In this document: piece by piece, positions 1-8,680 of the stretch
How the letters are laid out: the number at the start of each line of letters is the position of its first letter
Position numbering within the stretch: the first letter of the stretch is position 1
Assembly (NCBI RefSeq): GCF_904848585.1
Contig: NZ_CAJHCR010000008.1
Coordinates: 62,001 to 126,000, forward strand
Direction of reading: 5' to 3'
From: Paraburkholderia kirstenboschensis
GTDB lineage: Bacteria; Pseudomonadota; Gammaproteobacteria; Burkholderiales; Burkholderiaceae
DNA length: 64,000 bases
Notes under the pieces: generated by a model
The model's input: only the letters and a program-made list of their open reading frames with translations
What the model was told of the DNA's origin: nothing
Databases searched by the model: none
Position numbers and translations under genes: made by a program

Positions 1-1070
1 TTCCGAATCGCATCGTCGTGTCGCCGATGTGCCAGTATTCCGCCGAACGCGGCGAGGCAACCGCGTGGCACATGATCCATCTTGGCAGTCTTGCGTTATC
101 GGGTGCCGGCATGTTGTGCATCGAAGCGACAGCCGTCGAGCCGGACGGCCGCATTACGCCAGCGGATCTTGGTTTATGGGACGACGCCACCGAGGCTGCG
201 CTCAAGCCGGTGCTCGCCGCGATTCGCAAGCATTCGCATATCAACGTGACGATGCAGCTCTCGCATGCCGGGCGCAAGGCGTCGAGCCAGGCGCCGTGGG
301 AAGGCGGTCAGCTGATTCCGGTATCGCAAGGCGGCTGGTTGCCGCACGCGCCTTCGGCATTGCCGCACAAGGCCGGCGAAGAGCCGCCGTTGGCGCTCGA
401 CGCGCCGGGGCTGAACCGCATTCGCGAAGCCTTCGCGGCATCGGCCCGCCGCGCGGCGCGCCTCGGTATCGATGCATTGGAAGTGCATGCCGCTCACGGC
501 TACCTGTTGCATCAGTTTCTGTCACCACTCGCGAACCAGCGTGACGACGACTACGGCGGCTCGCTCGAAAACCGCATGCGCTTTCCGCTTGAGATCTTCG
601 ACATCGTGCGCGCATCGTTTCCCGCCGACAAACCGGTCGGCGTTCGCGTGTCCGCGACGGATTGGGTCGAAGGCGGCTGGACGCTTGAAGACACCATCGT
701 GTTTGCGCAGGAGTTGAAAAAGCGTGGTTGCGACTGGATCGACGTATCGTCCGGGGGCGTGTCGCCGTTGCAGAAGATTCCGCTTGAACCCGGCTATCAG
801 ATTCCGTTCGCGAAGGCCGTCAAAAAAGCGACGGGTCTCACGACCATCGGCGTCGGACTCATCACAGATCCGCTTCATGCCGAGCAACTGATCGAACAGG
901 GCGACGCCGATCTGATCGCGCTGGCCCGTGCGCTGCTGTATAACCCGCGCTGGCCGTGGCACGCCGCGGCACAACTTGGTGCGACGGTCGAAGCACCTCC
1001 GCAGTACTGGCGTTCACAACCGCGCGAGCAAAAGGCGCTGTTTGGCGAGATTTCGTTTGGACAAAGATGA
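1..1070 (+). CDS. NADH:flavin oxidoreductase, YqjM-type old yellow enzyme (5' partial)
   Basis: FMN-dependent ene-reductase of the old yellow enzyme family, cytosolic, reducing activated C=C bonds with NAD(P)H. The reading frame is open to the left edge (PNRIVV before SPMCQYSA), so the true start lies outside the window and only roughly the first 20 residues are missing. SPMCQYSA carries the cysteine that tunes FMN in YqjM-type enzymes. HAGRKA, the HAAHGYLLHQFLSP block and the following DDYGGSLENR block are the family's substrate and flavin-binding motifs. The C-terminal DLIALARALLYNP fits the phosphate-binding end of the TIM barrel. The physiological substrate cannot be told from sequence. 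Family assignment is secure. Confidence 0.93.
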   Translation, partial: PNRIVVSPMCQYSAERGEATAWHMIHLGSLALSGAGMLCIEATAVEPDGRITPADLGLWDDATEAALKPVLAAIRKHSHINVTMQLSHAGRKASSQAPWEGGQLIPVSQGGWLPHAPSALPHKAGEEPPLALDAPGLNRIREAFAASARRAARLGIDALEVHAAHGYLLHQFLSPLANQRDDDYGGSLENRMRFPLEIFDIVRASFPADKPVGVRVSATDWVEGGWTLEDTIVFAQELKKRGCDWIDVSSGGVSPLQKIPLEPGYQIPFAKAVKKATGLTTIGVGLITDPLHAEQLIEQGDADLIALARALLYNPRWPWHAAAQLGATVEAPPQYWRSQPREQKALFGEISFGQR

Positions 1071-1290
1071 AGCCTCCAATGGGCATGATGCGGCCTCACG
1101 TTTTTGACGGTTGAACGAAGCCGTCGTCAGCGTGTAGGATGCCGGATGTGGCGCATGAGCGTCGCAGGTCGACGCGGCGCTCGCAGGGCGCCGCGTTTGC
1201 TATCAGCGCCAGAAAAAATCAGCGCGTCAGACGCGGGCGTTTCCGACGGCTGCCGGACTTCATCCCCAGTTCTTCACAAGGATTCATTCA

Positions 1291-1821
1291 ATGAGTTCAC
1301 GCAGGATCGCCGTGCGTCGTTCAGGTGTGCACGGCAAAGGCGTGTTTGCGCTCGAACCGATTGCGGCCGGCGAGCGGCTAATCGAATACAAGGGCGAGCG
1401 GATTTCCTGGAAAGAAGCGTTGCGCCGTCATCCGCATAATCCTGACGAACCGAACCACACGTTCTACTTCGCGCTCGACAGCGGCAAGGTGATCGACGGC
1501 AAGGTGAAGGGCAACAGCGCGCGCTGGATCAACCACTCGTGCGCGCCGAACTGCGAAGCCGAAGAGATCGACGGTCACGTGTATGTGCACGCGCTGCGCG
1601 ACATCGCTGAAGGCGAGGAAATTTTCTACGATTACGGCCTCGTGATCGACGCGCGTCAGACCAAGAAGCTCAAGAAGGAATACGAATGCCGCTGCGGCTC
1701 GCGCAAGTGCCGCGGGACAATGCTGGCGCCGCCCGAGAAAGAGAAGGGCGCGGCCAAAACAGCGAAGCCGGCTAAATCGGCGAAATCAACAAAGGTGGCT
1801 AAGAAGGCCAAGAAGAAGTAG
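1291..1821 (+). CDS. SET-domain protein-lysine methyltransferase with lysine/alanine-rich tail
   Basis: A 176-residue SET-domain protein, predicted to transfer a methyl group from S-adenosylmethionine to a protein lysine. The SET core is complete: RSGVHGKGVFA near residues 10-20, NHSCAPN at 81-87 (SAM pocket and pseudoknot), GEEIFYDYG at 108-116 with the catalytic tyrosine, and a post-SET cluster CRCGSRKC at 133-140 able to bind zinc with the NHSC cysteine. Residues from about 150 onward are a low-complexity Lys/Ala/Pro tail resembling histone H1 or bacterial H1-like tails. ATG 1291 is preceded by AAGGA at suitable distance. The gene stands alone; its target is unknown. An eukaryote-like family widely scattered in bacteria. 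Confidence 0.9.
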   Translation: MSSRRIAVRRSGVHGKGVFALEPIAAGERLIEYKGERISWKEALRRHPHNPDEPNHTFYFALDSGKVIDGKVKGNSARWINHSCAPNCEAEEIDGHVYVHALRDIAEGEEIFYDYGLVIDARQTKKLKKEYECRCGSRKCRGTMLAPPEKEKGAAKTAKPAKSAKSTKVAKKAKKK

Positions 1822-1880
1822 CGCGAGTTGCCCGGTTCGTCATGCGAATGACGGCGAGGCAACCCGTTCAAGAGACACTG

Positions 1881-3383
1881 CTACAGATCGACCGGAGCCG
1901 AGTGCGCCGGTTTTTTTTCGTGGCGCTGTATGTCGTCTTTCTGCCCGGACGGAACGGCGATATGCACGAGCGGAATACGCACGATGAAACGCGCTCCGCC
2001 TTCCAATGCGTCTTCGTAATGCACGCTGCCGTGATGTAACGCCATGATGTCGTGAACGATCGCGAGGCCGAGACCGGCACCGCCATCCACACCGTTATCG
2101 CTCTGACCGTCGCCGCGGAAAAACCGCTTGAACAGATCGGCTTGCTGCGTGTGGGGCACGCCCGCTCCATTGTCTTCCACTACGATTTCCGCCATGCGTA
2201 CCTCGTCGATCACGGTTTGCGACACGGTGACCGTGATGCGCCCGCCGTCGAACCGCGACGGCGGCACATATTTCAGCGCGTTATCCAGCAGGTTCGCGAT
2301 CACTTCGTGAAGCAGAACCGGATTGCCGCGGGCGATCAACGGATGATCGTTGGTCGGGTCGTCGAGCCGCTGAAAACCGAGGTCGACGTGCGACGTCAAT
2401 GCGCGTGGCACCCATTCCGCGCCGGTATCGAACGCGAGCGCGGCCATATCCACATTCACGAAGCGTGCAGCCTGCTCGGCCGGTTCGGCGCGCGCAAGAG
2501 ACAGCAGCTGATTCGACAGACGCACCGCGCGATCGGCCGCCGCACGCAGTTCGCGCACGGCGGCGAGCGTGTGTTGCGGGTCGCGGGCGGTGGCCGCCTG
2601 CTCCGCATGCAACTTGACGGCGGTGAGCGGCGTGCGCAACTGATGCGCGGCATCGGCGATAAATTTGCGCTGACCGTCGAGCGCGGTTTTCAGACGGCCA
2701 AGCAGCGCGTTCACAGCGCCAGTCAGCGGCCGGATTTCGACGGGCACGTAGGTTTCGTCCACCGGTTCAAGCGACGTATGAGTTTGCCGGTTCAGCGAGT
2801 CCGCGAGATCGGTTAGCGGATTGAGCTGCTGATTGACCACTCGCCATACGATCACCCAGCCGGCGAGCAGCAGCAACAGCAGCGGCATCATGATGGCGAC
2901 GAGGAATTCGGCTGCGATACGAAAACGGTGATGCACCGGCTGCCCGACTTCGACGACGATCGGGTTGCCGACCGGCTGATCCACCCGTACCTGCGCGACG
3001 CGCACGGTCACGCCCTGGTGCTGGGTTTCGAACACATACGCGTAATGCATGCGCCGAACGCTCGTGCCTTGCAGCGGAAGGCTCTTATCGCCGGCGATTT
3101 CGGTTTCGCCGTTGCTGATCCGATAGACGAGATGCTCGACCGGATCTGAGAACATGGCCTGCGCGAGCGGCGGCACGGTGATAGGCGCTTCGGGGCCCGC
3201 GATCTGGATCTGCTTGGAGATGGCGGTCGCGAGGTCGGCAAGCGAGCGGTCGACCACGTGCTGCGTGTACTGCCACGCGAGCCAGTAGGCGATCAGGCCG
3301 CTCATGAGCGCGAGCAGCGAAAGAGGAGCAGCTAGGCGCCGCAGCAGCGTGCGGCGCAGACTATTGGCGGCCGGCTGGGGCAT
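1881..3383 (-). CDS. Sensor histidine kinase, TctE/QseC-like
   Basis: Membrane sensor kinase of 500 residues that autophosphorylates and passes phosphate to the response regulator encoded just upstream. It has a first membrane segment at about residues 19-36, a periplasmic sensor region of about 120 residues, a second membrane segment at about 158-182, HAMP-like linker, the H box AAHQLRTPLTAVKL with phospho-accepting H247, an N box NLLDNALKYVP, and ATP-lid motifs VEDNGAGVP and GAGLGLAIV. Length and order match the TctE family (tricarboxylate/other solute sensing), but the ligand is not predictable. The C-terminal about 20 residues after the kinase fold look unconserved and overlap a plus-strand terminator. 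It follows the regulator gene after 132 bases of hairpin-rich spacer. Confidence 0.93.
   Translation of the reverse strand: MPQPAANSLRRTLLRRLAAPLSLLALMSGLIAYWLAWQYTQHVVDRSLADLATAISKQIQIAGPEAPITVPPLAQAMFSDPVEHLVYRISNGETEIAGDKSLPLQGTSVRRMHYAYVFETQHQGVTVRVAQVRVDQPVGNPIVVEVGQPVHHRFRIAAEFLVAIMMPLLLLLLAGWVIVWRVVNQQLNPLTDLADSLNRQTHTSLEPVDETYVPVEIRPLTGAVNALLGRLKTALDGQRKFIADAAHQLRTPLTAVKLHAEQAATARDPQHTLAAVRELRAAADRAVRLSNQLLSLARAEPAEQAARFVNVDMAALAFDTGAEWVPRALTSHVDLGFQRLDDPTNDHPLIARGNPVLLHEVIANLLDNALKYVPPSRFDGGRITVTVSQTVIDEVRMAEIVVEDNGAGVPHTQQADLFKRFFRGDGQSDNGVDGGAGLGLAIVHDIMALHHGSVHYEDALEGGARFIVRIPLVHIAVPSGQKDDIQRHEKKPAHSAPVDL
1889..1918 (+). terminator. Terminator of the SET gene inside the 3' end of the opposing kinase gene
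   Basis: A GACCGG...CCGGT hairpin followed by eight T on the plus strand. It lies within the last codons of the convergent histidine kinase gene, so the kinase C-terminus is partly shaped by this terminator. Confidence 0.65.
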
Positions 3384-3427
3384 GATCGAACGCGCGGGAA
3401 AAGGGCAGGCGCAAGGCGCCGTGAAGT

Positions 3428-3505
3428 TTCGCCGGATGCCGGCGAATCGCGCAAGCAGTGCGCTGCGCCGGCCCGGCGCCGTCGGGCCGCAAGTGAATTG
3501 CGGCC
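3428..3505 (-). other. Two perfect hairpins in the regulator-kinase spacer
   Basis: TTCGCCGG-ATG-CCGGCGAA (3428-3446) and GGCCGCAA-GTGAA-TTGCGGCC (3485-3505) are perfect 8-bp stems between the response regulator stop and the kinase start. No T tract follows on the minus strand, so they look like mRNA-stabilising or partial-attenuation structures rather than full terminators. Confidence 0.5.
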
Positions 3506-3515
3506 TTCACGACGA

Positions 3516-4202
3516 TTATGCGGCCTGGCGGATTTCCTGCAACAGATAACCGAAGCCGCGCACCGTGACGATTTCGACACGGCAGTTCTCGAGCTTTTTG
3601 CGCACACGGTGCACATAGACCTCGATTGCGGTGTCGCCAAGATCGCCGCCGAAATGCGTAAGGTGGTCTTGCAGTTGCGCCTTGCTGACCACGCGGCCGT
3701 GGCGCAGCAGCAGCATCTCGAGCACGGCGAATTCGCGCGGCGACAGTTCGAGCGGCTTGTCGTCGTTGAAAATGCGGCGATCGACGCCCGACAAACGCAC
3801 GCCGCCCAGCGACACTTCCGGACGCGGCATGTCGCCGTGCGGTCCGCTGCGGCGCATCACCGCGCGAATGCGCGCTTCGAGTTCGGTGGGCTCGAACGGC
3901 TTCAGCATGTAGTCGTCGGCACCGGAATTCAGGCCTTGCACACGGTCGTTCAGTTCGTCACGCGCGGTGAGAATGATCACCGGAGTGTGGCGATTGCTCT
4001 GACGGAAGCGCGAGAGCAGCGTCATACCGTCGATGCCCGGCAAGCCGAGGTCGAGAATCACCAGTTCGTGCCGATTTTGCGTGAGGGCCTGTTCGGCGAA
4101 AATGCCGTCGTGGACCATGTCGACGGTGAAGCCGGCTTGTTCGAGACTGCTTTGGATGCCGCGCGCGATGGGACGGTCATCTTCGATCAGAAGGAGTCGC
4201 AT
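3516..4202 (-). CDS. OmpR-family response regulator, TctD/QseB-like
   Basis: DNA-binding response regulator of 228 residues, partner of the adjacent kinase. The receiver domain (1-120) has the acidic pair at E7-D8-D9, phospho-acceptor D51 in LVILDLGLPG, the T of ILTAR and K of MLKPFE. The C-terminal winged helix (about 130-222) has the OmpR-type pattern with EVYVHRVRKKL as recognition helix and VRGFGYLL at the end. Regulator precedes kinase in the same direction, the usual TctDE order. A gene for the sensed solute or its transporter is not adjacent, so the regulon is unknown. Confidence 0.94.
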   Translation of the reverse strand: MRLLLIEDDRPIARGIQSSLEQAGFTVDMVHDGIFAEQALTQNRHELVILDLGLPGIDGMTLLSRFRQSNRHTPVIILTARDELNDRVQGLNSGADDYMLKPFEPTELEARIRAVMRRSGPHGDMPRPEVSLGGVRLSGVDRRIFNDDKPLELSPREFAVLEMLLLRHGRVVSKAQLQDHLTHFGGDLGDTAIEVYVHRVRKKLENCRVEIVTVRGFGYLLQEIRQAA

Positions 4203-4371
4203 GGATTTCGCTCAAGTACAATGGGTTTAGGCGTTTGGGCAAGCGGTTCGCCGGGCGCCTGCTACACAGTCCTGCTTCACAGACCGCCTGTGGTGTGCCT
4301 GTGCCAACTGGCGTAACCGGCCACGAAGCAGTCATCGAGCAGCCTGCTGGCGCACACCGGTAGTCGAAGCC

Positions 4372-4596
4372 ATGTCCGAGATAAGCATTCACGAACTGGA
4401 AGCCGCGATCAACTTCTGGCGCGCCCGCTCACCTTCGAGCGGAGACGAACTCGTTCTGTGCAAGGAGGCAAGCGCGCTCTCCAAGCCGTATGCGCTCCTG
4501 ATTGTACAGCGTCAGAACACGCTAACGCGCGATGCTTTGGACGCCTTTGCGCAGCAAGCGTGGGATTCTTACGTGCGCCTTAAGAATAGCCTGTAG
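4372..4596 (+). CDS. DUF3717-type small protein
   Basis: A 74-residue soluble protein beginning MSEISIHELEAAINFWRARS, with the pattern LCKEASALSKPYALLIVQRQ and an acidic-aromatic C-terminus. I recognise it as the DUF3717 type common in Burkholderiaceae; no function is known to me. No signal peptide or membrane segment. It is transcribed divergently from the two-component pair, and the 169-base spacer must carry both promoters. Shine-Dalgarno is weak (GAAG). Start at 4372 is the only reasonable ATG for the conserved N-terminus. Confidence 0.75.
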   Translation: MSEISIHELEAAINFWRARSPSSGDELVLCKEASALSKPYALLIVQRQNTLTRDALDAFAQQAWDSYVRLKNSL

Positions 4597-4688
4597 AACT
4601 GAAGGTTTGAGTCCCGCGTTGCCTGCAAAGCCCTTTCAATACGACGAATTCTTTAACAAGCGGTAATACAGTCGATGAAACACCCTAC

Positions 4689-5180
4689 ATGCTAGAACTC
4701 GATCACTTCGATCTCGCACTCCTCGACGTACTGCAGCGCTTCGGGCGCGCAACGCATCAGCAACTGGCCGAACAGGTGCCGCTGTCGCCGTCGCAAATCG
4801 GACGGCGATTGCAACGGCTCGAACAGGTCGGCGTGGTGGACGGTTATCGCGTGGTGCTGCGGCCCGAGAAGCTGGGTCTTGGCGTGACGGCTTTTACGAG
4901 CCTGAAGCTCAAGCATCATGGCGATTCGATCATCGAGCAATTCCAGCAACAGATCGACACCTTGCCCGAAGTGCTGGAATGCCATGCGGTGGTGGGCGAC
5001 GCCGACTATTTGCTGCGCATCGTCGCGCCCGACTTGAACTACCTGTCCACCTTCGTGATGAAGAAGCTGATGCGCGTGCCGGGCGTCGATAGCGTGCGCT
5101 CGAACATCGTACTCACCACGTTCAAGCGCAACGGGCCGTTGCCGCTTGGCCATCTGTCGCCGGGAACGGCCGCCGCCTGA
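4689..5180 (+). CDS. Lrp/AsnC-family transcriptional regulator
   Basis: A 163-residue regulator with an N-terminal winged helix-turn-helix (about 5-55, including LAEQVPLSPSQIGRRLQRLE) and a C-terminal RAM/AsnC ligand domain (about 70-150, with VLECHAVVGDADYLLRI and the beta-strand end SNIVLTTFKR). Such proteins form octamers or dimer chains and respond to amino acids. The neighbours do not reveal the target. No clear Shine-Dalgarno precedes ATG 4689; a six-codon out-of-frame ORF (MKHPTC, from 4676) overlaps the start and may couple or limit initiation. Family call is firm, ligand unknown. Confidence 0.92.
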   Translation: MLELDHFDLALLDVLQRFGRATHQQLAEQVPLSPSQIGRRLQRLEQVGVVDGYRVVLRPEKLGLGVTAFTSLKLKHHGDSIIEQFQQQIDTLPEVLECHAVVGDADYLLRIVAPDLNYLSTFVMKKLMRVPGVDSVRSNIVLTTFKRNGPLPLGHLSPGTAAA

Positions 5181-5205
5181 CGCGCGCATTGGCCGCGCGC
5201 TTGGC

Positions 5206-5742
5206 TTATGCCAACTGCTTCGGCTCGCTGTCCGGGCTCAGCAAATCGACGTAGGCGACCGCCACCAGATCCGATTCCGGCACACCGAGGCTCGCGAACA
5301 TAGCGTGCGCTTCGGCCTGACCGTCTTCTTCATTGTCGTCTTGCGCGAGCACCACTTCGAGTTCCACGAAATCGCCGAGACCGTCGACGCGATCCAGATG
5401 AATGCGCGTGCGCCCTGCCAGATACACATGCCGTTCCTTGGTCACGATGCCGCGCGTTGTCAGCGCCGTGGCAAGCAGCGCGTGCATGGCTTCGGGGTTC
5501 GTAACAGGACTGCGTGTGTAATACGACGCCTTGGGCCCGTCGCGGTCGTCACGCTGATAGAAGATCAGTTCGGCGGGCGTGCCGTCGTCGAACTGGCGCA
5601 GCTTGAGGCGCCCGCGCGGCACGTCGTAGAAAAAATCCTGCTGGCGGAAGATCAAAGGCGTGTCCGGCGCGAGCTGCGCCGCGCGTTCGCGCAGTTGCTC
5701 GAAATGCTGCGCGCGGGCTTTTATTTCGATGTTGCGTGCCAT
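5206..5742 (-). CDS. CYTH-domain protein (class IV adenylate cyclase / thiamine-triphosphatase fold)
   Basis: A 178-residue protein of the CYTH superfamily, tunnel-fold enzymes acting on triphosphorylated substrates. It opens with the diagnostic EIKAR (residues 4-8, ExExK-like), followed by QQDFFYDVPRGRLKLRQF and ELIFYQRDD, and near the C-terminus HLDRVDGLGDFVELEVVL, all typical acid/basic strands that line the tunnel. The ATG at 5742 is chosen because AGGAG sits 8 bases upstream and the family N-terminus begins here; the frame stays open further upstream to 5868 but that extension is not family-like. Whether it is a CyaB-type cyclase or a triphosphatase cannot be decided. Confidence 0.85.
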   Translation of the reverse strand: MARNIEIKARAQHFEQLRERAAQLAPDTPLIFRQQDFFYDVPRGRLKLRQFDDGTPAELIFYQRDDRDGPKASYYTRSPVTNPEAMHALLATALTTRGIVTKERHVYLAGRTRIHLDRVDGLGDFVELEVVLAQDDNEEDGQAEAHAMFASLGVPESDLVAVAYVDLLSPDSEPKQLA

Positions 5743-5987
5743 GTCAGGCTCCTGTCGAAGAATTGAGTGGTGGGCGGCTTCCGGTGTGACCGGCGCCAAG
5801 CTGCCAGGAAGGACAGAGTCGGTTGGAACGGAAAGCGGTGAGGGCGGGCGCCACCGGCGTGCGCGCATGAGAGAACCGTCAATCTAACAAAAACTGCGTG
5901 ACGCCGCGGTTTAAGCTCCCCAAGATCCGGCGGAAATCGCGCGAACGCTGTCATGAGGACCGCTCATATCGCAGCCGCGTATCGTAC

Positions 5988-6887
5988 TCAGGCGGTCCAT
6001 TGCAGTTCGACAAGCTTGAGCGCAGCGGCTATCGCCGGCTCGTCCTTGCGTTCGGCGAGCGTGATGAAGCTCAGTTGCGTCGGTACGGTAATGCCTTCGA
6101 CGATGGTCAACGCGTGCGCATGAGCCTCGGCAATCGCAATTGCATCGCGCGCGAGCGTCAGGCCCACGCCGGATTTGACGAGATCCAGCATCGACGGCTC
6201 CTGATCCACTTCCGCGACCTTCACCGGCTTCACGCCGGCCTCCCCGAAAGCGCGGGACAGCAGGCGGTTATGCGCGGAAGCGGGCGGCGTCCAGATCCAC
6301 GGAAATGCGGCAAGCGAGCGCCAGTCGCGCGCGCCTTTCACGCGGTCTTTCCAGCCGGCAGGCGCAAGCACGCGATACTGGAACTGCGTGAGCGTCAGTG
6401 TGTGGAAGGCAGGGCCGTCGCGCGTGTCGTCCTCGGAGGGCACGCCAATGTAATAGCCGACATCCAGTTCCCCTGCGCGGACCTGGTCGAGTACCCAGCC
6501 CGACATGCCGTGCCGCAAAGCAGTCTCGATGTGCGGCCACGTCTCCACCAGTTGCTTGAGGAAACCGCCGAGGCGCAGGAACTCCGGGTCGAGAATCGTG
6601 CCGATGCGCAAGCGTCCGCGCACCTCCTGGCGCAGCGATTGCGCGGCTCGCTGCACGTCGCTCGCCGCGGCCAGCGCACGTTCGGCGTGCGGCAGAAGCG
6701 CCTGACCGTCGCGGGTCAGCGACAGTCCGTGGGAGGTCCGTGTGAACAGCGTGACGCCCAGCGTCTCCTGCAAATGCTTGATTTGCAGACTGACGGCCGG
6801 CTGGGTCAAATGCAGTTGCACCGCAGCACGCGTGAGGTTGCCCTCGCGTGCAACGGTGACGAACGCGCGTAGCAGAGTCAGATCCAT
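5988..6887 (-). CDS. LysR-family transcriptional regulator
   Basis: A 299-residue LysR-type regulator: winged helix at about 1-60 (LTRAAVQLHLTQPAVSLQIKHLQE), linker helix, and a periplasmic-binding-like effector domain at about 90-295. It is divergent from the mmsA-like gene, with about 150 bases between the two starts, the usual arrangement for a LysR protein controlling its divergent neighbour. It therefore probably regulates the aldehyde dehydrogenase and GMC oxidoreductase, and perhaps the transporter beyond. Effector unknown. ATG 6887 fits the family N-terminus (MDLTLLRAFV); no strong Shine-Dalgarno. Confidence 0.92.
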   Translation of the reverse strand: MDLTLLRAFVTVAREGNLTRAAVQLHLTQPAVSLQIKHLQETLGVTLFTRTSHGLSLTRDGQALLPHAERALAAASDVQRAAQSLRQEVRGRLRIGTILDPEFLRLGGFLKQLVETWPHIETALRHGMSGWVLDQVRAGELDVGYYIGVPSEDDTRDGPAFHTLTLTQFQYRVLAPAGWKDRVKGARDWRSLAAFPWIWTPPASAHNRLLSRAFGEAGVKPVKVAEVDQEPSMLDLVKSGVGLTLARDAIAIAEAHAHALTIVEGITVPTQLSFITLAERKDEPAIAAALKLVELQWTA

Positions 6888-7041
6888 CCACTGATATTAA
6901 CGCCGCTTATGGCCCAGTTGAGCATTACTCATTGGATTTCACCGGGCGAAGCGCCTTACGCTGGCGTTTGAGCACGCCAGCGTGTTGGCGGAAGATTCCC
7001 AGCAGCCATCTATGAATGGCCCACTATCCAGAGGACAGAAC

Positions 7042-8580
7042 ATGAGCGAGACATATCAGGACGATCGCGTCCGCGCGGACGCCGGCATCCGGGCGCTAAC
7101 CCATTTCATCAACGGCAAGGCGATTGACGGAACGAGCGGCCGTTTCGGCGACGTCTTCAATCCCGCGCTGGGTGACGTCGCCGCGCGCGTGCCGCTCGCG
7201 AGCGTCGCCGAAGTGGATGCCGCGGTTGCCGCCGCATATGCCGCGTTTCCCGCGTGGAGCGAGACCGCGCCTATCAAGCGGGCGCGGGTGCTATTCAAGT
7301 TCAAGGAATTACTGGACCGCCATCACGACGAACTCGCGGAACTGATCACGCGCGAACACGGTAAGGTGTTTTCCGACGCGAAGGGCGAGGTGATGCGCGG
7401 CATCGAAGTAGTCGAGTTCGCATGCGGCATTCCGAATCTGTTGAAGACGGACTTCACGGACCAGATCGGCGGCGGCATCGACAACTGGAACCTGCGTCAG
7501 CCGCTCGGTGTGGTCGCCGGCATCACGCCATTCAATTTTCCGATGATGGTGCCGTGCTGGATGTTCCCGGTCGCGATAGCTTGCGGCAACACGTTCGTGC
7601 TGAAGCCGTCGGAGCGCGATCCGTCGGCGTCGAACCGTCTCGCGGAACTTCTGAAGGAGGCCGGCTTGCCGGACGGCGTGTTCAACGTCGTGCACGGCGA
7701 TAAGGTCGCGGTCGATGCGCTGCTCGTGCATCCCGACGTAAGTGCGGTTTCGTTTGTCGGCTCCACGCCGATCGCCGAGTACATCCACACGGAAGGCACG
7801 AAGCACGGCAAGCGCGTGCAGGCGCTGGGCGGCGCTAAAAATCACCTGGTCGTGATGCCGGATGCCGATCTCGACCAGGCTGTCGACGCTTTGATCGGTG
7901 CCGCATACGGCTCGGCCGGCGAGCGCTGCATGGCGATTTCCGTCGCCGTTGCGGTGGGCCATATCGCCGATGAACTGATCGAGCGGCTCACGCCCCGCGT
8001 AAAGACCCTGAAGATTCTGAACGGCATGGAATCGGCTGCTGAGATGGGACCGTTGGTGACGGCCGCGCATCGTGAGAAAGTGGTCGGCTATATCGAAGCG
8101 GGCATCGCGGCGGGCGCGAAGCTCGTGGTCGACGGCCGCGGTCATCGGGTGGACGGTCACGACAAGGGCTTCTTTCTCGGCGGTACGCTGTTCGACGACG
8201 TATCGACCGATATGAAGATCTATCGCGAGGAAATTTTCGGACCGGTGTTATGCGTGGTACGCGTGCCGGACTTTGCGTCCGCGGTGGAATTGATCAACGC
8301 CAACGAGTTGGCCAACGGCGTGTCGCTCTTCACGTCGGATGGCGGCATTGCGCGCGCTTTCTCGCGGCAGATTCAGATAGGCATGGTCGGCATTAATGTA
8401 CCGATTCCGGTGCCGATGGCGTGGCATTCGTTCGGCGGATGGAAGAAGTCGCTATTTGGCGATCACCACGCATATGGCGAGGAGGGCGTGCGGTTCTACA
8501 CACGCTACAAGAGCATCATGCAGCGCTGGCCCGACAGCATCGCCAAGGGCGCTGAGTTCACCATGCCGGTTGCAAAGTAG
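7042..8580 (+). CDS. mmsA: CoA-acylating methylmalonate-semialdehyde dehydrogenase
   Basis: A 512-residue aldehyde dehydrogenase of the MmsA class, which oxidises methylmalonate or malonate semialdehyde with NAD+ and CoA to propionyl- or acetyl-CoA. Seen: NFPMMVPCWMFPVA after TPFN, the nucleotide-binding segment VLKPSERDPSA, a LGGAKNH block where many ALDHs have ELGGK, and catalytic C296 in GERCMA, all MmsA hallmarks. Terminal VPIPVPMAWHSFGGWKKS is likewise class-specific. ATG 7042 gives the family N-terminus and has GAGGAC upstream; the frame is open to 6982. Lies in a cluster with a GMC oxidoreductase and an ABC importer, so the in vivo aldehyde may not be the valine intermediate. Confidence 0.88.
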   Translation: MSETYQDDRVRADAGIRALTHFINGKAIDGTSGRFGDVFNPALGDVAARVPLASVAEVDAAVAAAYAAFPAWSETAPIKRARVLFKFKELLDRHHDELAELITREHGKVFSDAKGEVMRGIEVVEFACGIPNLLKTDFTDQIGGGIDNWNLRQPLGVVAGITPFNFPMMVPCWMFPVAIACGNTFVLKPSERDPSASNRLAELLKEAGLPDGVFNVVHGDKVAVDALLVHPDVSAVSFVGSTPIAEYIHTEGTKHGKRVQALGGAKNHLVVMPDADLDQAVDALIGAAYGSAGERCMAISVAVAVGHIADELIERLTPRVKTLKILNGMESAAEMGPLVTAAHREKVVGYIEAGIAAGAKLVVDGRGHRVDGHDKGFFLGGTLFDDVSTDMKIYREEIFGPVLCVVRVPDFASAVELINANELANGVSLFTSDGGIARAFSRQIQIGMVGINVPIPVPMAWHSFGGWKKSLFGDHHAYGEEGVRFYTRYKSIMQRWPDSIAKGAEFTMPVAK

Positions 8581-8680
8581 TTCGAGATGTTGGCCTTCGG
8601 TGGAGGCGATCCTGTCGCGCCGAAGGCATCGATAAAACCGGTCCTGCATAGGCTGGTAAAAATGATTAGGAGACTGAACG

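Noticed and set aside
4676..4696. Six-codon ORF overlapping the Lrp start
   Set aside because: No Shine-Dalgarno and no conserved feature; recorded only as a note in the Lrp entry.
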